A stretch of 64,000 bases of DNA from Henricia sp. BOLD:AAB3569 (lineage: Eukaryota; Echinodermata; Asteroidea; Spinulosida; Echinasteridae): positions 1,674,001-1,738,000 of the forward strand of contig JBBELK010000162.1 of NCBI GenBank assembly GCA_037783545.1, read 5' to 3'. The position numbers and the translations under genes were made by a program. A model generated the notes under the pieces. The model saw nothing but the letters and a program-made list of their open reading frames with translations. It made no database searches and was not told the origin of the DNA. Shown piece after piece: positions 11,460 to 23,525 of this stretch (its first letter is position 1; each line of letters opens with the position of its first letter).

Positions 11460-12270
11460 CAATCCAACAAAAGTCAGTATGTATGCTGACGACACCATGA
11501 TTATGTTTGAAGGGACTTCCCCAGATAATGTTAAACGTGACATGGTGGACGGGATCAACCAATTTACTCAATGGCTGACTAGTCATAAACTAATTCTTAA
11601 TGTGAGTGAAACTAAATATATATTTTTTGGCTCCCGTCCACGACTGTCCGCATTTAGCGATGTACAGGTCTCTGCCAATGGCACTGTTGTCGAGCGCGTA
11701 ACACAATATAAATATCTCGGGGTTATTCTTGATGAACAGCTGACCTGGTTTGAGCACGTAGATTACATTGCCAAGAACATCTCTCAGCGAATTTGGTTCT
11801 TGAGACGATCGGCCAAACCATGTCTTCCTGATCGAACATTTAAAATGCTGAGCACAGCCATGGTCATACCACTATTTGATTACTGTGACGTGGTTTGGTC
11901 TAATTGCGCACGCATCTATTCTGATAAACTACTAAAACTTCACAATCGTCTTAAAAGATTAATATTAAATGCTCACCCAAGAACCCATATCACTGACTTA
12001 CACCAAGAACTCGACTGGACATCATTACTATATCGCTGGGAGTGTCTTAGGATGTGCGAGGTGTACAAATGTCTTAATAACTTATGTCCTTCTTATCTCA
12101 AGACACGTTTCCAAACGCCATCACGTTTTAAATCAAGCGAATTTCTACATCTGCCAATTGCCCCCAAAACAAATGCCGCCAAGTGCACATTTCAGTACCT
12201 CGGGGGACCCTGGGATGGAACAAGTTAAACAGCTAGAATCCCCCCATCCACATTTTTTTAGTTTTTCTGT
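11460..12270 (+). mobile_element. Non-LTR retrotransposon fragment, RT from the YADD box onwards
   Basis: An open frame starts exactly at the catalytic box SMYADDTMIMF and continues for about 245 residues. It includes KLILNVSETKYIFFGSR, YKYLGVILDEQLTWFEHV, and the thumb/C-terminal region with FDYCDVVWSN and TFQYLGGPWDG. A one-base shift near 12210 moves the expected WNKLNS continuation into another frame. Everything upstream of motif C is missing. The lineage looks jockey/CR1-like but differs clearly from the copy at 8311-9943, so these are two distinct families. Confidence 0.88.
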
Positions 12271-13619
12271 TTATCATGGTTTATGTTTCTACAACGCGAT
12301 TACAACGTGTTTTCCGCCAAAAACCGACAGTCTTTTGTTTAAAACGCAATTCAGTTCCGACCCTCTTCACGCGAAACAGGGGCGTGACGTCATCCTGAGA
12401 AGAACTCAAAACGGCCTGTGTAGTATTGAATGGAAAACATACGAAGTGTATGTTCATCATGCCTGTTTCGTCCTTGTAATTCAAATTACAAACGTGGAAA
12501 ATACTTTCTGTACTATGACAACAATTTATTGTTATCTTTTTGTGAACAAAAAATGAAGTAGTGGCTCACAATGATGCTCTTTTGAAGTAAATTTTAGTGA
12601 ATCGCGGCCGTTGGTTTTGACACGAACGGCCGTATTGAAATTGAACAATAAATATTAACTGGGTATGAATTTAGGAGTTGAATTCCACATCTTGTTATGA
12701 GCTGTAAACCACGAAACAGTGAGAGTTTGATGGGAAAAAAAGACGACTGAGACAAAGTTATGATTTTTACTGAAGCCAAACACATGAGTGCCACAGCGGC
12801 AGTTGGCAAACGGTCGAGCGTTGCGTTGTACTTGGTCAACTTCAACTTCGACCGTTGTTAGCGACTTGGAAAACAAATCAAAATATCTATTTTGAGTTAA
12901 AACCACTTTCAAACAACAGACCAGCTGCAGCAGATTTCAAAAATACCTTTGTTGCAAAATTTCATCAAGCGGTTGCTGTTTTATGCTTGTTAAATTGCGT
13001 CCAATTTACGAGCGGAATCGTCAATGAAATGCACCTATCAATTGTTGCTTTTCTGTAGAAGATAACCATTCACGCGCGCGCGCAGTGCCCTCTGTTGTCG
13101 CGCTTACGCACAGACCGCTCGCCGCGTCATTTTGTGCATTACTTTACGCAGTAATTTATCATTTATTTATCTCAGAAATGCAACATTTGCGACAGAAGTG
13201 CAAGTGGGAAGTATATCTTAGAATTTGATGATCTGTTGATTCCAGGAGGTAATTTCATTCAAATCTTTGTTCACTGTATATACGAAAACAAATACCCTTT
13301 TTTCATAGTGTCTGGTAAAACATACAACCACGCAACTACTGGGCATATCTCTGGCTTTTTGGACCAAAACAATTCTTCAAAAAACACCATCTAACAGAGA
13401 CGGTTTTCCGTGTAAGTTTTTTGCGTGTAAACGTATGGAGCTAACAATCGTGTTGACTTCTCTTTCTCAGGATTGCGTCACGGGGTCACGCGCATATCAT
13501 TAATACCTAATGAGCGTTTCAGAAATCGCAAAAATCTCATTTTCGAAAAGCGCACTTTTGCTTGCAATTTATCCACTTAAAACCGACAATAAAAAAAATA
13601 AAAAAATCCACGTCGGCAA
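12271..13619. other. No gene seen
   Basis: Intergenic sequence with moderate AT content. A small inverted word pair (CGGCCGTTGG / ACGAACGGCCG) lies at 12604-12632. A CGCG-rich patch lies at 13070-13130. No conserved frame was recognised. Confidence 0.5.
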
Positions 13620-14088
13620 GAGGGATGTTTGGACTATCGAAAAAAGCCTAACTGCTGGATTTTCCTTCAAGGGGGATTCTATAGCTCTTTAACAGCAGCT
13701 CAGAGGCATGCCAAATCCTTAGCGTGTTTTAAATCTCTCTTTTAAAATAAATTGATACTGTTTTCGTGTTAATTTATCATTTGTATTTACGTTTTATCTT
13801 ATAACTGTAGTGTTCACTTGATAGTATTTTTATCAAATATTCTGTTTTATGTACATATATATATATCTTATGGTTTTATCATATTTTAACCGATTTTAAA
13901 TTCATATTTGTCTTGTTTTAATATCCATTTATTTGTGTTAGTTTTAGTTTTATACGTGGCTGTTTATGATTTTACTTCCTTTTGTATAGTCTTGTTTTAG
14001 TCCTTGTAACAGGGCCCTTATGGATAGCAGTTTTTAAACTGATGAGGCCACCCTGTATAAATGAAACTGATAATAATAATAATAACTT
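13620..14088 (+). mobile_element. 3' end of a non-LTR retrotransposon
   Basis: Positions about 13683-13745 translate, in one frame, as a typical LINE C-terminus (SSLTAAQRHAKSLACFKSLF). The preceding AGFSFKG segment is one frame away, so the copy is frameshifted. It is followed by a ~340-bp AT-rich 3' UTR that ends TGATGAGGCCACCCTGTATA and an AAT-repeat tail at 14070-14087. That tail arrangement is typical of this class of elements. Confidence 0.85.
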
Positions 14089-14599
14089 CCACGGGAAAGT
14101 TCGATGGCAGTAAAATCCCGTCGCGTCAGCAATATCTCGATATTAAGGATGTTATCTCCATCTCTTACATATTGATTATGCGTGTACATTCTCTACCCTA
14201 ATATCACTTAAACTTTCTTGAATTTGTACAAGATGGTCATCGTTCAACGAAATTAGCCTTTCGCGTGTAATATTTGCATAATGGCTAGCACCGGCGCCCC
14301 GAATTCTTCACTTTCATAGACAAATGGAGGTGCAGTTTAGAAATTCACATACCATGCTATTGTTCCTACGTGGTGCAGGCTATTGCCTAGCAATGAACCG
14401 TCTGGTATCGATTTTGATTTTGTACTTCACACCTGCCGCATGCACCACCTAGCAACAAACATTTAGTCTGGTCAAGTGGATCCTAAGTGTGCATGTGAAA
14501 GGAAGTGCGACAGTATACCAGACGCTATTCATGCGAAACACGCAAAAGGGGAATTGGTGTAAAAGCAACTAGAGTACCAGTACATATACCTATCTCGTA
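14089..14599. other. No gene seen
   Basis: Unique-looking intergenic DNA between two retroelement copies, with no feature I can support. Confidence 0.5.
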
Positions 14600-14875
14600 G
14601 AATCAGGTTGGCGTAGCGGTTCTTTCCTCGCCTTCCACCTGTGTGGCTCTGGTTCGAATACCGCCCGCGTCAGTATGTGGATTGGGTTCTCAGTCCCTGC
14701 TTGATTGTTTTCCCCCACACATTAGTGTGTGGGGTTTTTCTCCCACCTCTAAAACTGAAATTTTCTTCCTGTTCTCTCGCACTGAAGTGGCTACAGGGCA
14801 ACGACTTAGATCGGCTAATCTCAGCAACTAGATCCCTGTCCGAAAGAAGAAGAATACGAAAGAAGAAGAATAGTC
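14600..14875 (+). mobile_element. tRNA-derived SINE
   Basis: A pol III A box (TGGCGTAGCGGT, 14609-14620) and a B box (GGTTCGAATAC, 14651-14661) lie about 30 bases apart, as in tRNA-type promoters. A non-tRNA body follows, with a CCCACACATTAGTGTGTGGG hairpin, then a GAAGAAGAAT-type tail at 14841-14872. The overall length of ~275 bp suits a SINE. The tRNA part lacks a paired acceptor stem, so it is not a tRNA gene. Confidence 0.85.
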
Positions 14876-15284
14876 ACGTTGCGTGATTTATTTGTTGTTG
14901 GTTTTTTCCCCCTTTTCAATATGCAGAAGTAGACACGAACACTCCTGGTCAGCAGCTTGGCGGGCTTTTACGTCTGACACTAGACCCTTACGGACTGGGA
15001 ACACGGTTTGTTTGTTTGATCGTTTTAGCAATGTAGTGGAAGCCAACGATGTCGCTTGGTGGCGTGTATAGAATGTGAAGGAAGATGTTTCTGCTACTTT
15101 TTTTTTCAATTTCTTTGTTCTAGTTTCGAAGTTTTGGGGTGAAGATGGGGGCGCTAGACGAAAAGTAGGGGAAAGGTTGTGTTTTCAGGGGTTTATTTTC
15201 GCCGAGTCGCTCGGCGCTTTAATAGCATTGCCGATATACCCGTGTCTTTATGATTCTTTAATTGTTTTAATTTGTTTGCTGACA

Positions 15285-17165
15285 ATAAGGCCGCCAAAAA
15301 TGGTCCAAAATCATATATTGGCCAAATAATATAATGAAAGCACTTATAAAATTGCTAGTTATGTTTTTGACCCTCGCAAATTTATTTCTAAGGTCCTCTT
15401 TTTTCTATCATGCTTCCAAATCAAAATGGCGGCCAATATGGCTGCCAAATGTGGCCAATATGAGAAAAATGATATACATGTATAATGGACAAAAAATATG
15501 ATAAACGCATACATGTACATTAAATGCAATCCCCAGAATTACCTACACTCTTTTAGGGTGCCTTTTGTGATCCTGAAGCATATCTGGAATGTTAACAATA
15601 AAATAAAATGCTCTGGAGATATCTATATGGCGGCCAGTATGGCCACTAATAAGTCCAAAATTCAAAAGATCATATATTAGCCAAATAATGACAAAATCAT
15701 TTATAAAATTGCCAAAACTTTTATTTATGTTTCTTACCCTCGCAAATTATATTTTTGAGGTTTTCAAATTTTTGAGGTTTTAGTGGAGGATCATTTCAGC
15801 GAGGAAGGGAAAACGCACTATATATCCCAGCCAGCACAGCAGACATTGTTCTCACATATAGGCCTCTTTTGGCAGCCATGCTGATCGCAATTATGAAATA
15901 TGAAGTAAAACAGGGATAGCGTAAAAATGATTTTTGAGGGTAGAAAACATATTGGCTGCAGCCATATTGGCCGGCATCTTGGATATCTCGAGGGCCGCAA
16001 GTTTTTTTCTCTGTTAATATCCAAAGGTTGTTATTTATTGGGGAGGGTGTGTGTGGTTGGGGTGGGGGTGGGGGAGGTCCATTTAATTCATTCATTTAAC
16101 ATATTTTGGCTGATATGTATCACATTTGGCCACTTTTGGCAGCCATATTGGTTGTGAGCTCAAATTTGAAGCATGATAGAAAATAAATTTGTGAGGGTCA
16201 AAAACATATAAATAGCAATTTATAAATGCTTTTTCATTTTATACTATTTTTGGCGGCTATTTTGGCCACCATCTTTATCTCCAGAAGATTTTATTTTAAT
16301 AATATCCAAAACTGTTTCAGGACTCTAAAAGCCACCATAAAAAGTTGGTGAGGTTAGTTCAGCGGGAGGGGGTTGCATTCAATGTATGCGTTATTTGTTG
16401 GTCATTGTATATTATTTTTCTCATATTTGGCCACTTTTGGCAGCCATATTGGTCGCCAATTTTGAATTTAGAGCATGATAGAAAACAGGGGACATCAGAA
16501 AAAAATTTAACTGTCAAAACATAACTAGCAATTTTATAAATGATTTTATCATATTATATTTTGCTGATATATGATCTTTTTCATGTTGTACATATTAGTG
16601 GCCATACTGGCCGCCATCTTAGATATCTCCAGAGCATTTTATTTTATTGTTAACATCCCAGATATGCTTTAGGATCATAAAAAGCCCCTTAAAGGGTGTA
16701 AGTTAATACTGGGGATTGCATTTAATGTACATGTATGCGTTTATCATATTTTTTTGTCCATTATACATGTATATCATTTTTCTCATATCGGCCACTTTTG
16801 GTGGCCATATTGGCCGCCATTTTGATTTGGAAGCATGATAGAAAAAAGAGAAATAAATTTGCGAGGGTTAGAAACATATAACTTTTGTTAAATATGTGTT
16901 TATCGTTATTTGTGTCCATTATATATCATATTTCTCATATTTGGCCACTTTTGGCAGCCATATTGGCCGCCATATTGGCCGCCATTTTGAATCTGAAGCA
17001 TGATAGAAAAAAAGGGACCCCAGAAATAAATTTGCGAGGGTCAAAAACATATAACGAGCAATTTGATAAGTGCTTTCATCATATTATTTGGCCAATGTAT
17101 GATTTTTGACCATTTTGGCGGCCATATTGGCCGCCATTTTGAATATCCCGAGTGCATGGGTTTTG
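15285..17165. repeat. Inverted satellite-like array rich in GGCCATATTGGCCGCCAT
   Basis: Degenerate tandem units of about 300-400 bp each contain GGCCACTTTTGGCAGCCATA, GCATGATAGAAAA, AAATTTG(C/T)GAGGGT and AACATATAA. From 15285 to about 15950 the units lie in reverse complement. From about 15950 to 17165 they lie forward (landmarks near 15974, 16270, 16615 and 17135). The array is therefore a large inverted repeat of tandem units. Simple frames through it are not coding. Confidence 0.85.
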
Positions 17166-17410
17166 TTTTTCACTGTTAACATCAAAAATGTGTTTTAGGA
17201 CCATAAAATGCACCTAAAAAAGTTGGTTTGGTTTAGTACTGGGGGTGGTGCACGGGGAGTCCCCCATAGATACTCGAGTACATGTGTATGGTACAAAGAT
17301 TATTGTTACCAAATTGTATCCGTACAATGGCAGAACATATAAATTTATTGAAAGAAAAGAAGAATTATCTGAAGTTTTGAATAAGTAAATAGAAGCAGCA
17401 AATAACAAAC

Positions 17411-17740
17411 TTAAAGACACAGAAGCATTTGGCATGGATGATATACCAGCATACGCCTTAAAAGCATGAGGTTTAACGCGGTTGCTGAGAAGATCATCAG
17501 AGAAGTCCAGAGAGTAATTTCCAGAGCGAGCTCGCCTGGTAAAGTGAAGTGGTTGATGTACTCTGGAATATGAGATATGCAGATGACACGACACTTCTTG
17601 CCAACAACAAAGACGAGCCGAGTAATATGGTTGAGCAACTTAGAACAGCAAACATGGACCAAGGACTCTTGATCAAGAACTCAAAGAAGTTTCATGACTG
17701 TTCATGGGGAAAGAAAGATCAAGATCGAAGAGGATGAAAT
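17411..17740 (+). pseudogene. Decayed reverse transcriptase fragment (RTE-like)
   Basis: Two pieces of a non-LTR reverse transcriptase remain. An early block reads AFGMDDIPAYALKA. After stops and a probable deletion comes the catalytic box NMRYADDTTLLANNKDE, followed by EQLRTANMDQGLLIKNSKK. The RYADD context and the following GLxINxxKTK-like helix are reminiscent of RTE-type elements, but the fragment is too short for a firm lineage. Confidence 0.75.
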
Positions 17741-18013
17741 CGATAATGTAGACAAGAGGGAGGCACTGAGACAAGGACTATGACCAGCGAGAAAGGCGAC
17801 AACAGACCTCGTGGGATTAAAGAAGTCTAAAGATCCGAGTGTAAGTCAGTATTTGTTTTTCATGTAGGCCTACATGTCCAGCATAATGAATATAAATCAA
17901 ATTGTTAAGCCTGGTGGTTCTTTGTTTGTGCTGAGAAGCTTGCCAGAGTTGAGTTTTCCCATGAGATGTGACTTTAAAGTCGGGCAACATAGCCTACGTA
18001 GAATAAAACATAA

Positions 18014-18165
18014 AGTTTATAGAGGAATTTTAAATCGTCATCTAAAACGAGAGTGTCAGTGCATGCTTTCATTTGTGAAAGAATTTGCAAATGGAATGAC
18101 GCATGACGTAATGCTATGGATCAGCATCCAAGACGAGGCTTCCAGTGATAATCTGAAATTCGTAA
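18014..18165 (+). repeat. Degenerate dispersed repeat, partner at 41446-41580
   Basis: The stretch AATTTTAAATCGTCATCTAA through GAGGCTTCCAGTGATAATC resembles 41456-41560 (AATTTCAAATTGTCATCGAA ... GAGGCTGCCAGTGCTAATT) in the same order and spacing. A 134-codon open frame covering 17877-18278 here is not conserved at the second copy, which argues against a gene. Confidence 0.6.
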
Positions 18166-18857
18166 AGGAAAGTTTAATTGTGATAAATATTCCACGTGCC
18201 ACTGAAACCGTTGTTAAGCAGCTTCCAATGATTTTCCAGTCAATGGTATTTCAGACGAAGAACAAAATATTAATGTAAATTTCCCTTTTCGTTTAAACTG
18301 CAAAAAAAAGGGGGAAAAATGTACCGCTACAAAACTAGACTTATCACGGGAGCATATGTTGGGCAGCGTTGGGTTTTGTTTGAAACGTTCAATCAAGACA
18401 AGATGGCCCCATGCCCACGCCAATCCCTCGCCGCCACACAAACACGTGTTTTTCCACTCATCTCGTAGTCAAGCGGAGACGCGACAAAAAGATGGTTCCA
18501 TCCATCAAGCCTGGAATTTCAAGAACAGATTGGTCCACACGCCTCTTGGGATTTGTGTATAATAACCAACACTTCTGTCGTCCCGTAAATTATCCCGGAA
18601 ATCATCTTTCCCTCGGATGAAAACTTAAAAAGGTGATTTTGCAGAGCATACGCTTCATAAATAATTACCTTTTTACTTTGATACAATCAATAAAAAAATA
18701 ATAAGAAATAAAACAATTATAAAAGTTAATATAAACAAAGTTACAGCATGGGTGCGCGTTAAAATGTCATATCTGCAATTGTACCATGCACATGAATTAC
18801 ATCATGTCCGCATTAATTTATTTCATAAGTTAAATATGAGAAAACCGAATCAGGTTA
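18166..18857. other. No gene seen
   Basis: AT-rich intergenic sequence. The open frames at 18214-18620 overlap on both strands and show no recognisable domain. Confidence 0.5.
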
Positions 18858-18949
18858 CACTATGAGCAAAAACATGTACATGTTCATTGTAACCCCATTG
18901 TTAGTAACAATGGTGTGTGCCCAATTTCCATTGTTAGATGTTCATAGTG
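18858..18949. mobile_element. 92-bp mini-MITE, copy 1
   Basis: The termini CACTATGAG(C) and (G)TTCATAGTG are short inverted repeats around an interior containing CCCCATTGTTAGTAACAATG. A copy of identical length and more than 90% matching bases by eye lies at 47582-47673. It is very short for a transposable element, so it is probably a trans-mobilised MITE. Confidence 0.85.
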
Positions 18950-19248
18950 TTAATGCAGACATTATTCGCATTATAGAAGCCATCTTTCCATTCGTGTTCG
19001 CGGAATCGTAAACTGCTGATGAAAACGTAAACATGCCACGAAATAACAACGTGTATTCAACTTAAAGAGGGTGATCTACACTTTTAAATGGTGTGAGATC
19101 TATGTAGGTACACGTCATTAGGTTTTAGTAACAGAGGAATATTTATGGATTGTGCCAATTTGAGCCGTGATTTTCCCCAAGTCGTTAGGCTCCATGAGCC
19201 AATGTCCGCAGGTTTTCCATATGGTCAGCTATTTCGCGGGGGAATTAA

Positions 19249-20058
19249 AGGGACACACCGGCTTACTGTTTACATAATGTACCGATCTAGCATCATTGAC
19301 AATAAATTTTCGACGGTCGTAGTAAAAAAAATCAAAATCAAAATGTCACGTAATTAACTAGAAATGTTTAAAATTAACAAAAGAGACAAATGTTGGGCTA
19401 TACGCTTTACCAGCCGTCGCGATGTATTATGTATCATGCGTTTGTAAATAAAGGTGGCGTTCGATATGGGTCGACACGTGTTTAACCTCGATTTCTTTGT
19501 TTTCCCTGACTCATCACATCTTGCATGATCCCTCAGGTCAGCGCTGACTCGAGGAAACAACTCGAACGCAACTTTTTGGTGTCTTTAGCGCCCGCAATAG
19601 GCCAATGCTGTTTTTTCTTCGGTATTATTTATCGCCGCGAAGCGAAGACACGAAAATCTGAGAGATTCTTTTGTCCATATCAACACCCAGAAACCCTTCT
19701 TATGAAATCTGTTGGCAGATTTGTGTACAAATTGGAAAATACGGTATGTACATAGTGTTCGTAGGACATTATTTTCCAACAAGAAGAGAAACCAACCACG
19801 AATGACAAAAGCAACTCGCACTTCGCGCTGGTTTCTACGGCTGGAAACTAAACTAACTCCAAGACCACGTGATTTATCCAAACCATTATCTGGTTCGGAT
19901 AAATCACGTGACCTTGATTTGTTTTGAAAAATGCTCAAAAACGGCCAAATTTGGTGGTTTCTTTTCAGGTTCTCTTCAGTCTATTTCGGAAAGACTTTTA
20001 GAATCATGTATGGGTCTATTTCGAGCCCAAAATACCACAACAAATCCGGTATGTCCCT
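19249..20058. mobile_element. TTAA-flanked TIR element, family C, 810-bp copy
   Basis: TTAA at 19245-19248 and 20059-20062 flanks ends AGGGACACACCGGCTTA and AAATCCGGTATGTCCCT, which are imperfect inverted repeats. A perfect internal hairpin, CACGTGATTTATCC / GGATAAATCACGTG, lies at about 19865-19912. Relatives are at 59756-60124 and, in reverse orientation, 61518-62280. TTAA target sites point to mobilisation by a piggyBac-type transposase, none of which is encoded here. Confidence 0.9.
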
Positions 20059-20062
20059 TTAA

Positions 20063-20765
20063 GGATTACAGAATATTCTGCAATCAGTTGTTGTAGTGGT
20101 AAGTGTGTCTTTGAGAAGTGTAGTAAATGACAATTATTGACTTTTAAAAACATAGATATTCTTTCAATGCAAGAATGCAACACTTGCAGTGTACGGGGCG
20201 CGTGTGGGGTAGCCCTAAATAATTTAATGGTTCCCCGAAAATGTAACCTCTCTCGGTCAGCCAACAAAAGATACACGTAGTTTCTTAATATGTAGGCTCC
20301 CCCTATGTCATAAGACATATGTTAATGCAATCGGAATTGTCACAAGGTGGCCGTTAACTCCCCATTTCCAAATTCAAACCAATTAAGAACTTCCAAACGA
20401 TCACCCTGCTTCGGTCGATCAGTCGAATGACATATCCAGTCACAAGTCCCTTGTATGCTATGCCGACAGCTAAAGCCCGAACCGAGTCTATTTTAGTGCG
20501 CTGCTGAAAGACGGGGTAATGAATTCACACTTGTCCATTCCGCCTGGTTTTTGGCCTATCAAGTGCAGTAACTGACGAGCTGCACAGACTGTTATCTTCA
20601 TATTGAAACAGCATACGCAACGATGATACGATCAGCTCATGGACGCTGTTCTATGTGAGTGGCTGATTGACATTTCTACTGTCCTGCCAATACAAACTGG
20701 ACCGTGATTGACTAAAATGTCGTTAAAGAGCAAAAAGTTTCCTAAAATTATTCAATTCTCCTCTA
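20063..20765. other. Repeat-poor stretch, no gene seen
   Basis: No internal repeats, no homopolymers and balanced base composition, about 5 kb upstream of engrailed. It does not resemble any other part of the window. It could hold regulatory DNA, but nothing in the sequence alone proves that. Confidence 0.4.
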
Positions 20766-21035
20766 AATTGACTCTAGCCGTTTCTTTTCGTTTCGTTTCG
20801 TTTCTTCTTTTTTTTTTTTTTTTCATGACAAACTCGTTTCGTTTCGTTTTATGTCGTTTCGCTTCATGTCATTTCGGTTCGTTTGGTTTCATGTCGATTC
20901 GGTTCGTTTGGTTTCATGTCATTTCGGTTCGTTTCGCTTCATGTCATTTCGGTTCGTTTGGTTTCATGTCATTTCGTGTCGTTCGGTTTCATGTCATTTC
21001 GTTTCGTTTCGTTTCATTTCGTGTTATTTTAACAA
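20766..21035 (+). repeat. TTTCG-rich minisatellite with a strict 25-bp period
   Basis: CATGTC recurs at 20865, 20890, 20915, 20940, 20965 and 20990, exactly 25 bases apart, within units of the form TTCATGTCATTTCGGTTCGT. The array is flanked by plain TTTCG pentamers at 20783-20803 and 21001-21020, which suggests the 25-mer arose from the simple repeat. A 110-codon frame through it only translates the repeat. Confidence 0.95.
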
Positions 21036-21951
21036 AGTAGCCCGATCACTTGTCAATATACTGTTCTCCCTGCGGGGCCCTGAAATGTTTTGTTTTCATG
21101 TATTTTCTTGGTATTCCAGCAGTATGATCAAACATAGGAGTAATTGGTTATACGGGTTCTAAGCCTACTGTATGCTTGGAATATAGATGTTGCACGCCGC
21201 ACATATATACTGGATATCGATTAGGCTACTGTACATGTCGTTAGTGCATTTGACATTACTGCTTGGGTCGCATATCCAGGCCTGATGTTTTTTTATGTAA
21301 TAGCAGTGAAATCTCGATAAGCCAAACTGTCAGTAACTCAAAGGAAGATTCTATTCTCTTCAAATTTAACCCATATCTCATGTTACTACATTTTTCTCTA
21401 TTTAATTTTTGGTTGACGTTTGGAAGAAAGAATGTCTTTCCAAGAAAAAATGATCATCCGTAACCATTTATCAGGGATGGCATATTTCGACGAAATGCCC
21501 CAATCCCATAATTTATACAACTTCCTGTACGGGTGATTGTCCTTTATCAAACTTGATTTCTTGAAGGGTCGTCGTACTACCCCCTTTTTTTAGACTATGG
21601 CCCCTAGAGTGTACCTTCAGGCGTTGACAAAAACGGAAAGATTCGCCTCTCTTTGCCAATTGGAGACTTCCGCACATGGAAAAGAAATGCGACCCAGGGG
21701 CGTGAAAACATCATCGATCTTGCTTATCCGCGCTTCCTTTGTCTCGGGCAAAAAGTCTCGATTTGTGAAGGATCGGTCCAAGTGCTTCGCGCATCGTTTA
21801 AAGGACTGCATTCCATTCATCAGTTTTCTTCCACATAGCTTGTATGTAGTCGTATTCACAAATATTACTTATGCCTTCAAACGTGTAATTACTAAGGTGC
21901 GACAGTGCCACTTAAATCAATCATCAACAAATCGGCAATGGTACTCATCAG
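21036..21951. other. No gene seen
   Basis: Intergenic sequence with no recognised domain or repeat. A frame at 21597-22103 runs into the G tract below and is not credible as a gene. Confidence 0.5.
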
Positions 21952-22158
21952 TGGAGGGGGGAGGGAGGGGGGGGGGGAGGGGGGGGGGGGGGGGGGGGGG
22001 GGTGGGTTGGTGGGGGTGGGGGGGGGGGGGACGGCAAGGGGTGACGCAACACATTGGAAAGGGGCACGCGAAGCATCTCACACATACAATCGTACAAACC
22101 TAAAGTCCCATTTGCACACCTCCACCCCCCCCCCCCCCCCCCCATTCCCCCTCCCCCA
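21952..22158. repeat. G-tract / C-tract inverted pair
   Basis: A nearly pure G run with a few A and T (21952-22030) is followed about 95 bases later by a C run (22125-22158). The two can pair, and the G side could form a quadruplex. Lengths are likely to vary between individuals or assemblies. Confidence 0.9.
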
Positions 22159-23310
22159 CTTGGCAAATAAGTATGATCATGCGCACTCTGCCGAGAACGT
22201 TTGTTGAGCTGGAACAGCAGGTCCATTACCGAACAGCATCTCCAATATCTTTTGAAAAATATCTGAATGTTTGTGAAAATGTTCCATCCAATGAAACGTA
22301 AATTTACCATGGTTTTACAAACACGACGTAAATATGTTCGTTAATGCTTCTAATCCCAAGAGACCATTTGTGTCACTGTCAGATTGAGCCATCGAAAGTA
22401 CAGACAGTACTTACGCACAGAGACTTGCCGCCCGGGTCTAACCTTCATTGATAGTGCACGGATTGTCGAAGAGGACGGATCTATAAGATAATGGGCGTAT
22501 CTCTGTCTTCGCCTCAAAGACGGGGTGACACAAAGTTGGGTGGCATCGCTAGGGTGCGAACGAAGTTCTGAAAGACACATCACTGACCGTTCAAGAGTGG
22601 AGTAATGGAATGGGATGTGGAAATTATTCAATAAATAGCCTCGGGATTCACCAAAATAAAAATTCGATGTGACGTTAGGCCAATGACCGTCCGAAAAGAG
22701 GGTAGAGTAACACCCCACCCCCACCAAGCTAGATGAAATTAGTGCTGACTTCCGGGGATTGGGGGGAGGGGGGTAAAATAATGCTCTTCAGTTGTTTACC
22801 GGTACCGAACAATCCTTCAATGCAAGTGGGTCATTCCATAAGTTGAGCGGTGTCTGTGTATAGTATCGGTATCAGTTGTGTTAATTACATACTTAACATT
22901 TACTCACATGGACGTGGTATACGTTTGGAAATTTCCAAACTATCCGCGAATGCAAATTATTCGAAAAGTCGAAATTTTACCAAAACAAATACCAAAAAAA
23001 TTAACATGTTGATAATTTTAGTAAATTGTAATGGACCGATGCAATAATTCCTCATGTAAATTGTAATTCCTTGGAAAAAGTACTGTATAGTCTGTAAAGC
23101 TGTAACCTTGGAGTTCTCAGTTGCTCTCTTTATTGTCACTGCAAATTTGTAAAACTTGACACCATTTTTATTATCACTAATTATTGCTAACCGGAAAGAA
23201 GCAAACATATTAGACAGGCAACTGCACATTCAGACCAAACACGCAAAGTCAGACTTGGGCAAGTCTACGCCTTACCGTGATAGCGAATAACGAAATACAA
23301 TACATATTTA
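22159..23310. other. No gene seen
   Basis: Ordinary intergenic sequence with several short overlapping open frames, none with a recognisable domain. Confidence 0.5.
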
Positions 23311-23525
23311 AGGTGGATTCACACTGAGCCGTTTCGGACCGTAAATTCGACGCGCGTCGCTTTCAGAAAACAAGGAGGAAAATCGGACTGAAACAACGCA
23401 CTGAAAACCACAGAATCATGACAAATACTTTCCGTCCAACTTGAATATGTGGATGGTTTTCAGTAGGTGGTTTCACTCCAAATTCCATCCACACCGCTCT
23501 TTCTCAAATATCGCGCAGTATACTC
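23311..23525 (+). mobile_element. MITE family B, truncated on the right
   Basis: Starts AGGTGGATTCACACTGAGCC and carries the family centre with ACCACAGAATCATGAC. The closing GTGAATCCACC end is missing and the copy stops near ATCGCGCAGTATAC. It contains the CGACGCGCGTCG palindrome shared with the copies near 45.7 and 46.4 kb. Confidence 0.75.

Noticed and set aside
17874-18278. 134-codon frame as a novel gene
   Set aside because: Part of it is a degenerate repeat also present at 41446-41580, where the frame is not kept.
20865-20995. CRISPR-like array (regular 25-base spacing)
   Set aside because: Units are contiguous without unique spacers and the sequence is an animal genome; it is a minisatellite.
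20708-21162. Open frames encoding Phe/Arg/Ser-rich repeats over the TTTCG minisatellite
   Set aside because: They translate a simple DNA repeat in whichever frame is open; both other frames are open too and no domain exists.
21597-22310. Long frames through the G and C tracts (poly-Gly, poly-Pro)
   Set aside because: Frames are open because homopolymers contain no stops; upstream parts show no recognisable protein.
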